NCBI GenBank assembly: GCA_031288935.1
Contig: JAITQL010000146.1
Coordinates: 1 to 6,319 of the forward strand
DNA: 6,319 nucleotides
Reading direction: 5' to 3'
Source of the DNA: Tannerella sp.
GTDB taxonomy: Bacteria > Bacteroidota > Bacteroidia > Bacteroidales > Tannerellaceae
This document shows, in pieces, positions 1 through 5,943 of this stretch (positions within the stretch are counted from its first letter, which is position 1; each line of letters opens with the position of its first letter). The notes below the pieces were generated by a model. That model ran no database searches, was not told the DNA's origin, and saw only the letters and a list, made by a program, of their open reading frames with translations. The position numbers and the translations under genes are program-made.

Positions 1-173
1 AAATCGTTCAAGTCGTTTCGGGAGATGAGCGTCGAACCGTTTTCGCCAATCTTCCTGACCCTGCCGTACCGGACGAGACAGGAGATGTTGGCCGGCGTAA
101 CGTCCCTGCCGACATGATTTGTCGCCCATTCGCCGGCTTCCTTTATCGTCAATAATTCGGCTGTTTCAATCAT
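1..173 (-). CDS. Partial gene, N-terminal helix-turn-helix-like domain (possibly DNA methyltransferase)
   Basis: The reading frame opens at ATG (171-173 on the plus-strand numbering) and stays open for 57 codons to the window edge, so only the N-terminus is visible. The peptide starts MIETAELLTIKEAGEWA and continues with VTPANISCLVRYGRVRKIG, then an NGSTLISRNDL segment. The pattern 'LTIKEAxEWA ... TPANIxxLxxYGRxRKIGxNGSTxIxxxDL' resembles the small MerR/excisionase-like winged helix-turn-helix that I associate with the N-terminus of some site-specific DNA methyltransferases, followed by a catalytic domain that would lie outside this window. That assignment is from memory of the family; no methylase motif is visible here. 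There is no Shine-Dalgarno sequence, but the bases before the ATG are A-rich, as is usual in Bacteroidota. The gene lies 34 bases after the propeller gene in the same direction and seems to have its own promoter at 195-202. It could equally be a DNA-binding regulator or excisionase-like protein. Confidence 0.6.
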   Translation of the reverse strand, partial: MIETAELLTIKEAGEWATNHVGRDVTPANISCLVRYGRVRKIGENGSTLISRNDLND

Positions 174-194
174 TTTTACTTGGTTTTATTCGCG

Positions 195-202
195 CAAAAA
201 TA
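195..202 (-). promoter_or_regulatory. Putative -7 promoter box for the leftmost gene
   Basis: On the minus strand the sequence reads TATTTTTG, a full match to the Bacteroidota -7 consensus TAnnTTTG. A TTG (complement of 224-226) lies 21 bases upstream as a possible -33 element. Transcription would start near position 188, about 15 bases before the ATG at 173. The -33 part falls inside the end of the propeller gene, so the downstream gene could be transcribed separately from the three-gene operon. The motif is short and AT-rich, so a chance match is possible. Confidence 0.4.
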
Positions 203-207
203 CACCG

Positions 208-2049
208 TTATTTTTTAGCCACGCAATAAAGGTTATTTTCACTCCGCACGATGATCCGTCCGTCCGTGAAGGCCGGTGTTGCAAACGTCCGTTGACCGGT
301 CTCGAAGGAGTTCAGCAACTTGAAGTCGCTGTTCGCCGAGTAGACGTACATCCCGCCGCTGTTGCTGAAGACGTACAGCTTCCCCTCGGCGATGACCGGG
401 GAGGAGTAGAACTCCGTGTTCAGTTCGTGGGAATGCTTCAGTTCGCCCGTCTTCGCGTCGTAGCAGGCGAGGACGCCGTAGCTGGTTGCCAGATAGACGT
501 TGTCTTTCGTCGCTACGGGAGAGGACACTTCGGGCAGGAAGTCGTTTGCCTGCCACAGCTGTTCGCCCGTGGCGGCGTCTACGGCAATCAGCGCCGCATA
601 CTCGCTGGCGCCGAATACCAGTCCTGCCGCACTGCACGGACTGGATGCCACTTCGCCGTTCAGCCCCTCTACCCGCCAGTACGCTTCGCCGGTGTCCGGA
701 TTGTAGGCCGTAATGCCCGGATTCCCCATCAACACAAGCTGCGGCTGGCTGTTGACGTAGGCAATCATCGGCGAACTCCAGGTGATCTTGTCCGTCCGCG
801 TCTTGCTCCATCGTTCCGTTCCGGTCGCCATGTCCAATGCGATGAGTTTGGGAGAGTTGGTATTATCGTACTGAATGATGAGGAGGCTGCCGTACGAGAG
901 CAGCGATGAAGCGTAACCGTAGTGATTGTCCGGTACGCCGAGGTTCTTCGCCCACACGCGCCGGCCACTCATATCCGCACAGATCAGGTCGCCCGATGCA
1001 AACACGGCACACACTTGCTTCCCGTTGGTTGCCACGGTGGACGCGGCCAGGCCGGTGTCGGACGTGGTTCGGGGCATCTGCGCAGGCGAGCCGGGGACTT
1101 CACTGGCACTCAGTGTCCAGCGCAGTTCGCCCGTATGCAGGTCGTAGCAGTACAGTTCGCGCGCCTGCTCGTCCGCACCGGTGATGAAGACGTTGTTTCC
1201 GTTTATGACCGGCGAATTGTATCCGTGCCGCGGTATCTCGCTCTTCCACGCGATGTTCTCGCCCGTACCCAGATCCCACCGGACGGGAATGTTCCTGGCA
1301 GCAGACAACGCATTGGCGCTGTTCCCCCGGAAATTGTTGTGCGTTACCCTGGGAGGTTCCGCTTCCGCAGGCGGCTCGGTCATCAATGCTTCCGCCGGCT
1401 TCGCATCTGCGGTCGCCGGGAGTTCGGTTACCGGAGGTTCGACCGTGACGGCCGTATCCGTCGCCTCGCCGGTCGCCTCCCGCTCCGCTGCCGGCAGGGG
1501 CAGTTCGTCGACCGGAAATTCCTCTTCGTCCGCCTCTTTCGGGGGTAGAACGACCGTGGCTGTCTTTTCCAAATCCTTCCGGCTTTTTGTCTGTCGAAGC
1601 CAGGGCGACGTCAGGAAGACGAACACCAATGCGGCGACAACGATTCCGCAGGCGCCCAGGGTCACGTACCGCCGCGAGAGCGTCTTCACCGCCCAGTCAT
1701 CCACAGGATGGACTTGCCTGCCCGGAATGTTCCGTTCTTCGGTAAAATAGAGATGCAATGTCACCAGGAACACGGCCAGCATCCCGATTAGAATGTATAC
1801 CCCGATCAGCAGGCGATCAATCTGTACGAAATACGCGCGCCTCGCCAGCAAGTCCAGTTGCCGTATCTGTTCCTGAAGCTCCCCGTTCGCAGCATTTGCA
1901 TCGTTGATCTGCTTGAGCGTCTCGACGACTTCCGACTGGAGAGGATTGATGCCTCTTACCTGAAAGTAATTCGTGATCAGCATGATCGAGAAGGTGACGG
2001 TAAATAGGGCCGACACGAGGGCAACGTTCCTTAAAATAATCTTCTTCAT
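208..2049 (-). CDS. Membrane-anchored beta-propeller protein (PQQ-like repeats, BamB-like fold)
   Basis: The product has 613 residues and a clear three-part plan. The N-terminus carries three hydrophobic segments, at about 7-27, 80-100 and 128-148. The charges around them (KK at the start, RR at 126-127) suggest that the chain ends in the periplasm. Residues 34-78 between the first two segments are polar and probably coiled (EVVETLKQINDAN..., ELQEQIRQLD). Residues 160-235 are a low-complexity linker rich in Pro, Ala, Glu and Thr. From about 236 to the end there are seven to eight blade repeats of the type 'D-x-x-T-G-E-x-x-W', for example DLHTGELRW (303-311), DMATGTERW (406-414), PDTGEAYW (451-458), DAATGEQLW (491-499) and DAKTGEL (531-537). 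This is the PQQ-repeat/BamB-like propeller; such repeats are structural and do not by themselves imply bound PQQ. The gene is last in an operon with two iron-sulfur proteins, 19 bases after the membrane one. This suggests a periplasmic partner or scaffold for electron transfer, which is inference. It is not a standard BamB, which is a lipoprotein without three membrane segments. Confidence 0.85.
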   Translation of the reverse strand: MKKIILRNVALVSALFTVTFSIMLITNYFQVRGINPLQSEVVETLKQINDANAANGELQEQIRQLDLLARRAYFVQIDRLLIGVYILIGMLAVFLVTLHLYFTEERNIPGRQVHPVDDWAVKTLSRRYVTLGACGIVVAALVFVFLTSPWLRQTKSRKDLEKTATVVLPPKEADEEEFPVDELPLPAAEREATGEATDTAVTVEPPVTELPATADAKPAEALMTEPPAEAEPPRVTHNNFRGNSANALSAARNIPVRWDLGTGENIAWKSEIPRHGYNSPVINGNNVFITGADEQARELYCYDLHTGELRWTLSASEVPGSPAQMPRTTSDTGLAASTVATNGKQVCAVFASGDLICADMSGRRVWAKNLGVPDNHYGYASSLLSYGSLLIIQYDNTNSPKLIALDMATGTERWSKTRTDKITWSSPMIAYVNSQPQLVLMGNPGITAYNPDTGEAYWRVEGLNGEVASSPCSAAGLVFGASEYAALIAVDAATGEQLWQANDFLPEVSSPVATKDNVYLATSYGVLACYDAKTGELKHSHELNTEFYSSPVIAEGKLYVFSNSGGMYVYSANSDFKLLNSFETGQRTFATPAFTDGRIIVRSENNLYCVAKK

Positions 2050-2068
2050 TGTTTAAGCATTCAAGTGT

Positions 2069-3373
2069 TCAAGTATCCGGCGTCCGGGTGTTCAAATCTG
2101 GCAAGCGCCTGTTTTGCGGACAGTAGCTGAAGCATTTTCCGCAGTTCACGCACGCCGTGTCGTCGATCTCGTAGGTCTTGCGGGTGCGCTTCACCGACAG
2201 GCTAATCAGCGTAAGACCGACAGCCAGCCCCATGCATGCACCGGCCAGGGTGGATGCAAGATCAAATTCCCTCCGTATCTTCTCCGTGCGCCCGGTCAAC
2301 TCGCTGACCGTGCCGCCGTGTCCGTAAAAGGCCTCGACCTCCGGCAGCGGAGGCGTCTGCGGCTGCTGTTCGTTCCGCATCACCAAGTCGTACAGACGTA
2401 TATCCTTGTGCGCATGACTGAGCGTCTCGCTCATCAGATGCAGGATCAGGGCGCCCGTCAGCGACAGGAGAGGGAGCACCGTGACATACGTCAAAATGCG
2501 CTTCACGCCTGCCATGCGGCTCTCCCGCACCCTGTTTTCGTATGGCGGGCGAATCGCGTCTACCGGACAAGCCTGGCGGCACAGGTCGCAGTTGATGCAG
2601 ACGGGTACGATCCGCATCCTCCAGACGGACACGCGCGCAAAGAGGCTCAGCAGTGCGCCGTAGGGACAGAGGAAGCGGCAGAACGGGCGTCCCGTAAACA
2701 CGGCCGCAAGCAGCAGCAGGACGCCGAAGGTCAGGATGCCGATGTCTCCGCCCAGGCGAAAGATGCCGATAAACGGATCGTAGCGGCAAAGGAGGAAGCG
2801 GCTGTGCGTAACGGCAAACAGAATGCTGAAAAACAGATACATCCACGGGATGACACCCAGTACGGTTGCCCAGGCCCTTGGCAGTTGTCCGCTTCGGATA
2901 TGAACCAGATCCTGCAACGCGCCAAATGGACAGACGCCTCCGCAAAACACCCTTCCGAACAGGAGTGTGAAGATGACGGGCAGGATAAAAAACAGCAGTA
3001 TTGCCGGAGGCAGCACATAGGACGTGTCGACTAATGCCAGTGACACATTCTGTATGGCGCCGATGCTGCATACGCATCCGTTGCGGAAAAAGCCGAAGTA
3101 GGCAACCGAAACAACCGATACCCAAAAAACAGGCCTGCGCGTCCGCTTCCGCAGCACCGCCCACGCTACCAGGCTCATTAGCAGCGTCAGCAAAAGCAGA
3201 TCCACACCCGTCCACCACCGCTCGTCCGGTATCCGAAAGTGAGTAGCCGGATACTGATACCCCGATTCAAAATCCGGCTTCGGAAAGCGGTTTTGTGCCT
3301 CTGCCGCCGCTGCAAACAGCCACAGTACGACCGTTCCCGCGCAGGCCGACGCATGTTGATACACCCTCTTCAT
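2069..3373 (-). CDS. NapH/NosR-like membrane 4Fe-4S protein
   Basis: The product has 434 residues starting at MKRVYQHAS. I chose this ATG (3371-3373) because it begins a signal-like segment (11-26, ending AAAAEA|Q), has GGAGA just upstream, and lies 25 bases after the preceding stop; longer in-frame starts would overlap the upstream ferredoxin gene. Hydrophobic segments follow at about 56-74, 82-96, 119-140, 168-189, 210-227, 293-314 and 373-394. Two CxxxCP motifs, C144GGVCP and C232RFLCP, each close to a membrane helix, are the hallmark of the NapH/NosR/MauN group. Two ferredoxin-type motifs follow: C259-C262-C265-C269 (CINCDLCRQACP) and, at the extreme C-terminus, C408-C411-C414-C418 (CVNCGKCFSYCP). 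The FMN-binding domain of true NosR is absent. In characterised relatives such proteins take electrons from quinol and pass them to a periplasmic ferredoxin; here the partner is probably the upstream gene product. The substrate or terminal reductase is not evident. Family placement is strong, pathway unknown. Confidence 0.88.
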   Translation of the reverse strand: MKRVYQHASACAGTVVLWLFAAAAEAQNRFPKPDFESGYQYPATHFRIPDERWWTGVDLLLLTLLMSLVAWAVLRKRTRRPVFWVSVVSVAYFGFFRNGCVCSIGAIQNVSLALVDTSYVLPPAILLFFILPVIFTLLFGRVFCGGVCPFGALQDLVHIRSGQLPRAWATVLGVIPWMYLFFSILFAVTHSRFLLCRYDPFIGIFRLGGDIGILTFGVLLLLAAVFTGRPFCRFLCPYGALLSLFARVSVWRMRIVPVCINCDLCRQACPVDAIRPPYENRVRESRMAGVKRILTYVTVLPLLSLTGALILHLMSETLSHAHKDIRLYDLVMRNEQQPQTPPLPEVEAFYGHGGTVSELTGRTEKIRREFDLASTLAGACMGLAVGLTLISLSVKRTRKTYEIDDTACVNCGKCFSYCPQNRRLPDLNTRTPDT

Positions 3374-3377
3374 CCAT

Positions 3378-3382
3378 TCTCC
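3378..3382 (-). promoter_or_regulatory. Ribosome binding site of the NapH-like gene
   Basis: The minus strand reads GGAGA four bases before the ATG at 3373, in the 25-base gap after the ferredoxin stop codon. It supports the MKRVYQ start over longer in-frame starts. The surrounding gap is low-complexity (GAGTTGAGAATAGAAAATGG), so the match could partly reflect composition. Confidence 0.45.
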
Positions 3383-3398
3383 ATTTTCTATTCTCAAC

Positions 3399-3980
3399 TC
3401 ACAATTCCTTGAACCTGTACGCTTGAGCGTGTGTAACCCGTTGAATTGCATCTGCCGGGCACGCCTGAGCGAGCGCGCACTCGTTGCAGTCCTTGCACAG
3501 GTCGCGCTTGACCTGGAGATAAAGCGACCCGTTCCCGAAGGAATTGCATCCCTTGGCGCACTTGCCGCAACCGTTACACAGGCTCTCGTCGACGGTATAC
3601 TCAAAGTAGGGGTCTTCCACGTATTCGCGGCGGATGGCGCCCGTTGGACAACGCATGTTTTCAGCTGCCGTATTCAGCTCCTTCACATTCGTCCGGTAGT
3701 ATCCGCCGCACAGGTCGCAGTAGCCGCATACCCGGCTGGCATGAAGGCACTTGACGGCCGAGACGGGGAGCACGCACTCCGTTTCGCAGCGGCCGCAAAA
3801 GGTACACTTCTCCGGGTCGATCTGCCAGAAGCAGTCCGCTTCGCGACCGGCCCGCGCCCACCGTCGAAGCGATACGGCCGACAGGCAGGCAACCGCCGCC
3901 CCCGCTGCAACCGATCCGCATACATGCAGGAATCTTTTGCGCGACAGCGGACTGTTCCTCTTCCCCTTTTCCCCTTTCAT
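3399..3980 (-). CDS. Exported NapG/MauM-like ferredoxin with four [4Fe-4S] motifs
   Basis: The product has 193 residues. The N-terminus has a basic stretch with SRKRFL (13-18), then a hydrophobic segment (about 19-38), then RRWARAG. This looks like a variant twin-arginine (Tat) signal in which the second arginine is lysine. Four cysteine motifs follow: C59-C62-C65-C69 (CTFCGRCETEC), C85-C88-C91 with C111-Pro (CGYCDLC ... RCPTGAI), C135-C138-C141-C145 (CNGCGKCAKGC), and C162-C165-C168-C174-Pro (CKDCNECALAQACP). Signal plus four clusters in about 190-230 residues is the pattern of NapG/MauM ferredoxins, which pass electrons from a NapH-type membrane protein to a periplasmic reductase. The next gene is exactly such a NapH-like protein, which makes the pairing convincing. 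It is the first gene of the operon and has the best Shine-Dalgarno sequence in the window. The first codons lie in a run of G and A (MKGEKGKRNS); there is no other Met before residue 109, so this start is the only credible one. The final electron acceptor is unknown. Confidence 0.88.
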   Translation of the reverse strand: MKGEKGKRNSPLSRKRFLHVCGSVAAGAAVACLSAVSLRRWARAGREADCFWQIDPEKCTFCGRCETECVLPVSAVKCLHASRVCGYCDLCGGYYRTNVKELNTAAENMRCPTGAIRREYVEDPYFEYTVDESLCNGCGKCAKGCNSFGNGSLYLQVKRDLCKDCNECALAQACPADAIQRVTHAQAYRFKEL

Positions 3981-3988
3981 CTGCTCGT

Positions 3989-3994
3989 TCTCCT
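3989..3994 (-). promoter_or_regulatory. Ribosome binding site of the NapG-like gene
   Basis: The minus strand reads AGGAGA eight bases before the ATG at 3980. It is the strongest Shine-Dalgarno-like sequence in the window and fixes the start of the first operon gene. Confidence 0.6.
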
Positions 3995-4060
3995 ATACAT
4001 TATATATATAGCCGTTCCCGGCGGAAGCCATGCACTGTACCGGACGGGAATTTCATCGAA

Positions 4061-4068
4061 CAAAGATA
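4061..4068 (-). promoter_or_regulatory. Putative -7 promoter box of the iron-sulfur/propeller operon
   Basis: On the minus strand the sequence reads TATCTTTG, a perfect match to the Bacteroidota consensus TAnnTTTG. A TTG (complement of 4088-4090) lies 19 bases upstream, the expected spacing for a -33 element. Transcription would begin near 4055, giving a leader of about 75 bases before the ferredoxin ATG at 3980. Confidence 0.6.
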
Positions 4069-4259
4069 GTGCATTTATTCAACAATGCAACCTTCAAGGT
4101 ATCAAAGTTTAATGCGCACACCTGCAAAAGAATCCCCGTACCGGATTTTATCCGCGCACATGACGAAGAAACCGCGATGAAAGCGGGACGGGAAAGGCTC
4201 CCGCTCCTGACTTTCAGTGTGCAAGCGCGGAATTATTTTTATTCTTCAATTCTTTCCAT

Positions 4260-4267
4260 TAGCTTTG
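4260..4267 (+). promoter_or_regulatory. Putative -7 promoter box of dinB
   Basis: The plus strand reads TAGCTTTG, a perfect match to TAnnTTTG. The expected -33 region (about 4235-4240) is only a T-rich run and is weak. The box ends five bases before the GTG start chosen for dinB, so the messenger would have a very short leader or none. Confidence 0.55.
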
Positions 4268-4272
4268 TACCC

Positions 4273-5349
4273 GTGGAACGAAAGATTATACACGTGGACA
4301 TGGACGCCTTTTATGCCTCGGTAGAGCAGCGGGACGATCCGGCGTTGCGCGGAAAGCCTGTGGCAGTGGGCTATCCCGAGGCGCGCGGCGTGGTGGCGAC
4401 GGCAAGTTACGAGGCGCGAAAGTACGGCGTACACTCGGCCATGCCTTCGCTGACCGCCCGGAGCAAGTGTCCCGGACTGATCTTCGTGCCTCCCCGTTTC
4501 GAGGCGTATCACGAGGTATCCACCCAAATCCGCGAGATCTTCCTGGACTACACCGACCTGGTGGAACCGCTCTCGCTCGACGAGGCCTTTCTGGACGTGA
4601 CCGTCAACCGCAAGCAGAATCCCTCTGCCACGCTGATCGGGCGGGAAATCCAGCAGCGCATCAAGAAACAGACGGAGCTGACGGCTTCCGTAGGCGTATC
4701 GTTCAACAAGTTTCTGGCTAAAATCGCCTCCGACTACCGCAAGCCGAACGGCTTCTTTACCATCTTGCCCGAAGAAGCCGAACGGTTTGTCGAAGAACTG
4801 AAGGTAGAGCAGTTTTTCGGCGTGGGGAAAATCACAGCCCGCAAGATGCACGAAAATGGCATCTACACCGGCCGCGACCTGAAGGAATGCACGGAGACGA
4901 AATTGGTGAATCTCTTCGGAAAGGCCGGGCATCACCTCTACTTCAACGCCCGCGGCATCGACGGGCGCAAGGTGATACCGAACCGGGTCACAAAGTCCAT
5001 CAGCGCGGAGACCACTTTCCTGGAGGACAAGGAGAACCGTGTGCAACTGACGGTCGAACTGTACAACCTGGCACGGGAGGTCTTTGAACGCATGAAGGAA
5101 GAGAGCTTCTACGGTAAAACGCTCACCATCAAGGTAAAGTACGCCGACTTCCACGTAATCACGCGCAGTCGCACCTTTACATCCAAGCTTACGCAGCTGC
5201 AGGAATGCTGGCCAATTGCACGTGAAATGATGAAGCAGGTCGACCTTTCCATGCAACCGGTACGGCTGCTGGGTTTTGGCGTAAGCAACGCCGATAACCG
5301 CACCGATGCGGAAAAGAAATACACGCAACTGGAATTAAAACTCTATTAA
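4273..5349 (+). CDS. dinB: DNA polymerase IV (Y-family translesion polymerase)
   Basis: The product has 358 residues from GTG (4273-4275), close to the usual length of the family. It copies damaged templates with low fidelity, using the replication clamp. The fingers/palm region shows the first metal-binding aspartate in IIHVDMDAFYASVEQ (D9, D11, with F13 at the steric-gate position), the nucleotide-binding SYEARKYGV (45-53), and the catalytic pair in SLDEAFLD (D103, E104). A helix-hairpin-helix-like FFGVGKITARKMHENGI (181-197) lies in the thumb, and residues 240-350 form the little finger. The last residues, QLELKLY (352-358), match the clamp-binding pattern QLxLxLF. I chose GTG because conserved sequence begins at VERKIIHVD, no ATG lies nearby upstream, and starting at the internal ATG (M10) would remove the first catalytic aspartate. 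An ATG at 4030 would add 81 unrelated residues and lies upstream of the promoter box. The gene is transcribed alone and is followed directly by a repeat array. Confidence 0.95.
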   Translation: MERKIIHVDMDAFYASVEQRDDPALRGKPVAVGYPEARGVVATASYEARKYGVHSAMPSLTARSKCPGLIFVPPRFEAYHEVSTQIREIFLDYTDLVEPLSLDEAFLDVTVNRKQNPSATLIGREIQQRIKKQTELTASVGVSFNKFLAKIASDYRKPNGFFTILPEEAERFVEELKVEQFFGVGKITARKMHENGIYTGRDLKECTETKLVNLFGKAGHHLYFNARGIDGRKVIPNRVTKSISAETTFLEDKENRVQLTVELYNLAREVFERMKEESFYGKTLTIKVKYADFHVITRSRTFTSKLTQLQECWPIAREMMKQVDLSMQPVRLLGFGVSNADNRTDAEKKYTQLELKLY

Positions 5350-5385
5350 CGTCCGAAGTGCAGATATGAAAAGCAGGTTTCTACC

Positions 5386-5414
5386 TGTCAGGTATACTAT
5401 CTGAAAAGTATGAA
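5386..5414. repeat. Degenerate partial repeat unit at the array's left border
   Basis: This matches the right end of a full unit (compare 5685-5713), including the hairpin TCAGGTA-TAC-TATCTGA at 5388-5404, whose right arm has one change that still allows a G-T pair. A second small inverted repeat, CAGGT-TTCT-ACCTG, lies just before it at 5374-5387. The array therefore starts with the tail of an otherwise lost unit. Confidence 0.6.
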
Positions 5415-5713
5415 GTTGCATTCCTACGGAATGCCAAATCAGAGGCGTGTATGATGCTTTCTACCGGGCTGTGCATCCCTATGGGATGCGGTTTCACATG
5501 ATTTGGCAAAAGATTGAATATTTATATAAGGAAACGGGGGAGGGGATATATCCGATCCAATCTGCGCGCTCATTCGCCTGTTTCCAAATAATAATTACAC
5601 CTGAAAGCAATAATTACCTGGTTTTGCAGTCCGTAGGACTGCATAGCTCGGTAGAAAAACGATTGATAGCGACAATCGGCATGCCGTCAGGTATGCTACC
5701 TGAAATATAAGAG
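5415..5713. repeat. Repeat unit A (299 bases, contains extra sequence)
   Basis: Hairpins lie at 5418-5434, 5473-5489, 5626-5642 and 5687-5703; the 18-base inverted arms are at 5458-5475 (one extra change, CCGGGCT) and 5640-5657. Compared with the other units it carries about 69 extra bases within 5500-5576, between TTTCACAT and CCTGTTTCC. The extra segment begins with TGATTTGGCA (5499-5508), the exact inverse of TGCCAAATCA at 5432-5441, and includes a G-rich run near 5530-5547. Outside the extra segment it matches the other units closely. Confidence 0.8.
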
Positions 5714-5943
5714 GTTGCATTCCTACGGAATGCCAAATCAGAGGCGTATGTGATGCTTTCTACCGAGCTGTGCATCCCTATGGGATGCAGTTTCACATCT
5801 TATTCTCCTGTTTCCAAATAATAATTAAATCTGAAAGCAATAATTACCTGGTTTTGCAGTCCATAGGACTGCATAGCTCGGTAGAAAAATGATTGATGGC
5901 AACAACCGGCATGCCGTTAGGTATGCTACCTGAATTATAAGAG
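5714..5943. repeat. Repeat unit B (230 bases)
   Basis: Hairpins lie at 5717-5733, 5772-5788, 5856-5872 (loop ATA instead of GTA) and 5917-5933 (TTAGGTA, which still pairs through a G-T). By hand count it differs from unit C at about ten positions out of 230. Confidence 0.85.
5757..5887. repeat. Nested inverted module of unit B
   Basis: The left arm TTTCTACCGAGCTGTGCA (5757-5774) is the inverse of TGCATAGCTCGGTAGAAA (5870-5887) apart from one position. Each arm runs straight into a hairpin: GCATCCC-TAT-GGGATGC on the left, GCAGTCC-ATA-GGACTGC on the right. Read on opposite strands the two ends share one plan, a 15-base tag TTTCTACCGAGCTRT followed by a GCANNCC-NNN-GGNNTGC hairpin. The module is 131 bases. 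Confidence 0.75.

Larger units (their letters stand above)
3981..4272. promoter_or_regulatory. Divergent intergenic region between the iron-sulfur operon and dinB
   Basis: This 292-base stretch separates the leftward operon from rightward dinB. It holds a promoter-like box on each strand (4061-4068 minus, 4260-4267 plus), the AGGAGA site of the ferredoxin gene and an AT-rich run at 3995-4010. A plus-strand frame running into dinB is open from an ATG at 4030, but the extra 81 residues have no similarity to polymerase IV and a promoter lies inside it, so I treat it as non-coding. I saw no convincing RNA gene or long inverted repeat. Confidence 0.5.

Noticed and set aside
2114..3034. A 306-residue plus-strand protein opposite the NapH-like gene
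   Set aside because: It has no membrane or domain pattern and is fully covered by the well-supported minus-strand gene, so it is a shadow frame in GC-rich DNA.
3374..3604. A longer start for the NapH-like gene at 3604
   Set aside because: It would overlap the ferredoxin gene by about 200 bases in another frame, and the signal-like N-terminus starts only at 3373.
4030..4272. An 81-residue N-terminal extension of DNA polymerase IV starting at ATG 4030
   Set aside because: The extra residues do not resemble the family, the total length would exceed the usual size, and the dinB promoter box lies inside the extension.
5374..5404. A rho-independent terminator after dinB
   Set aside because: The small inverted repeats here have short or imperfect stems and no following run of T, and they belong to the border of the repeat array.
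5447..5710. A plus-strand 87-residue protein in repeat unit A
   Set aside because: It lies wholly within the repeat unit and its extra segment, overlaps four hairpins, and has no recognisable domain.
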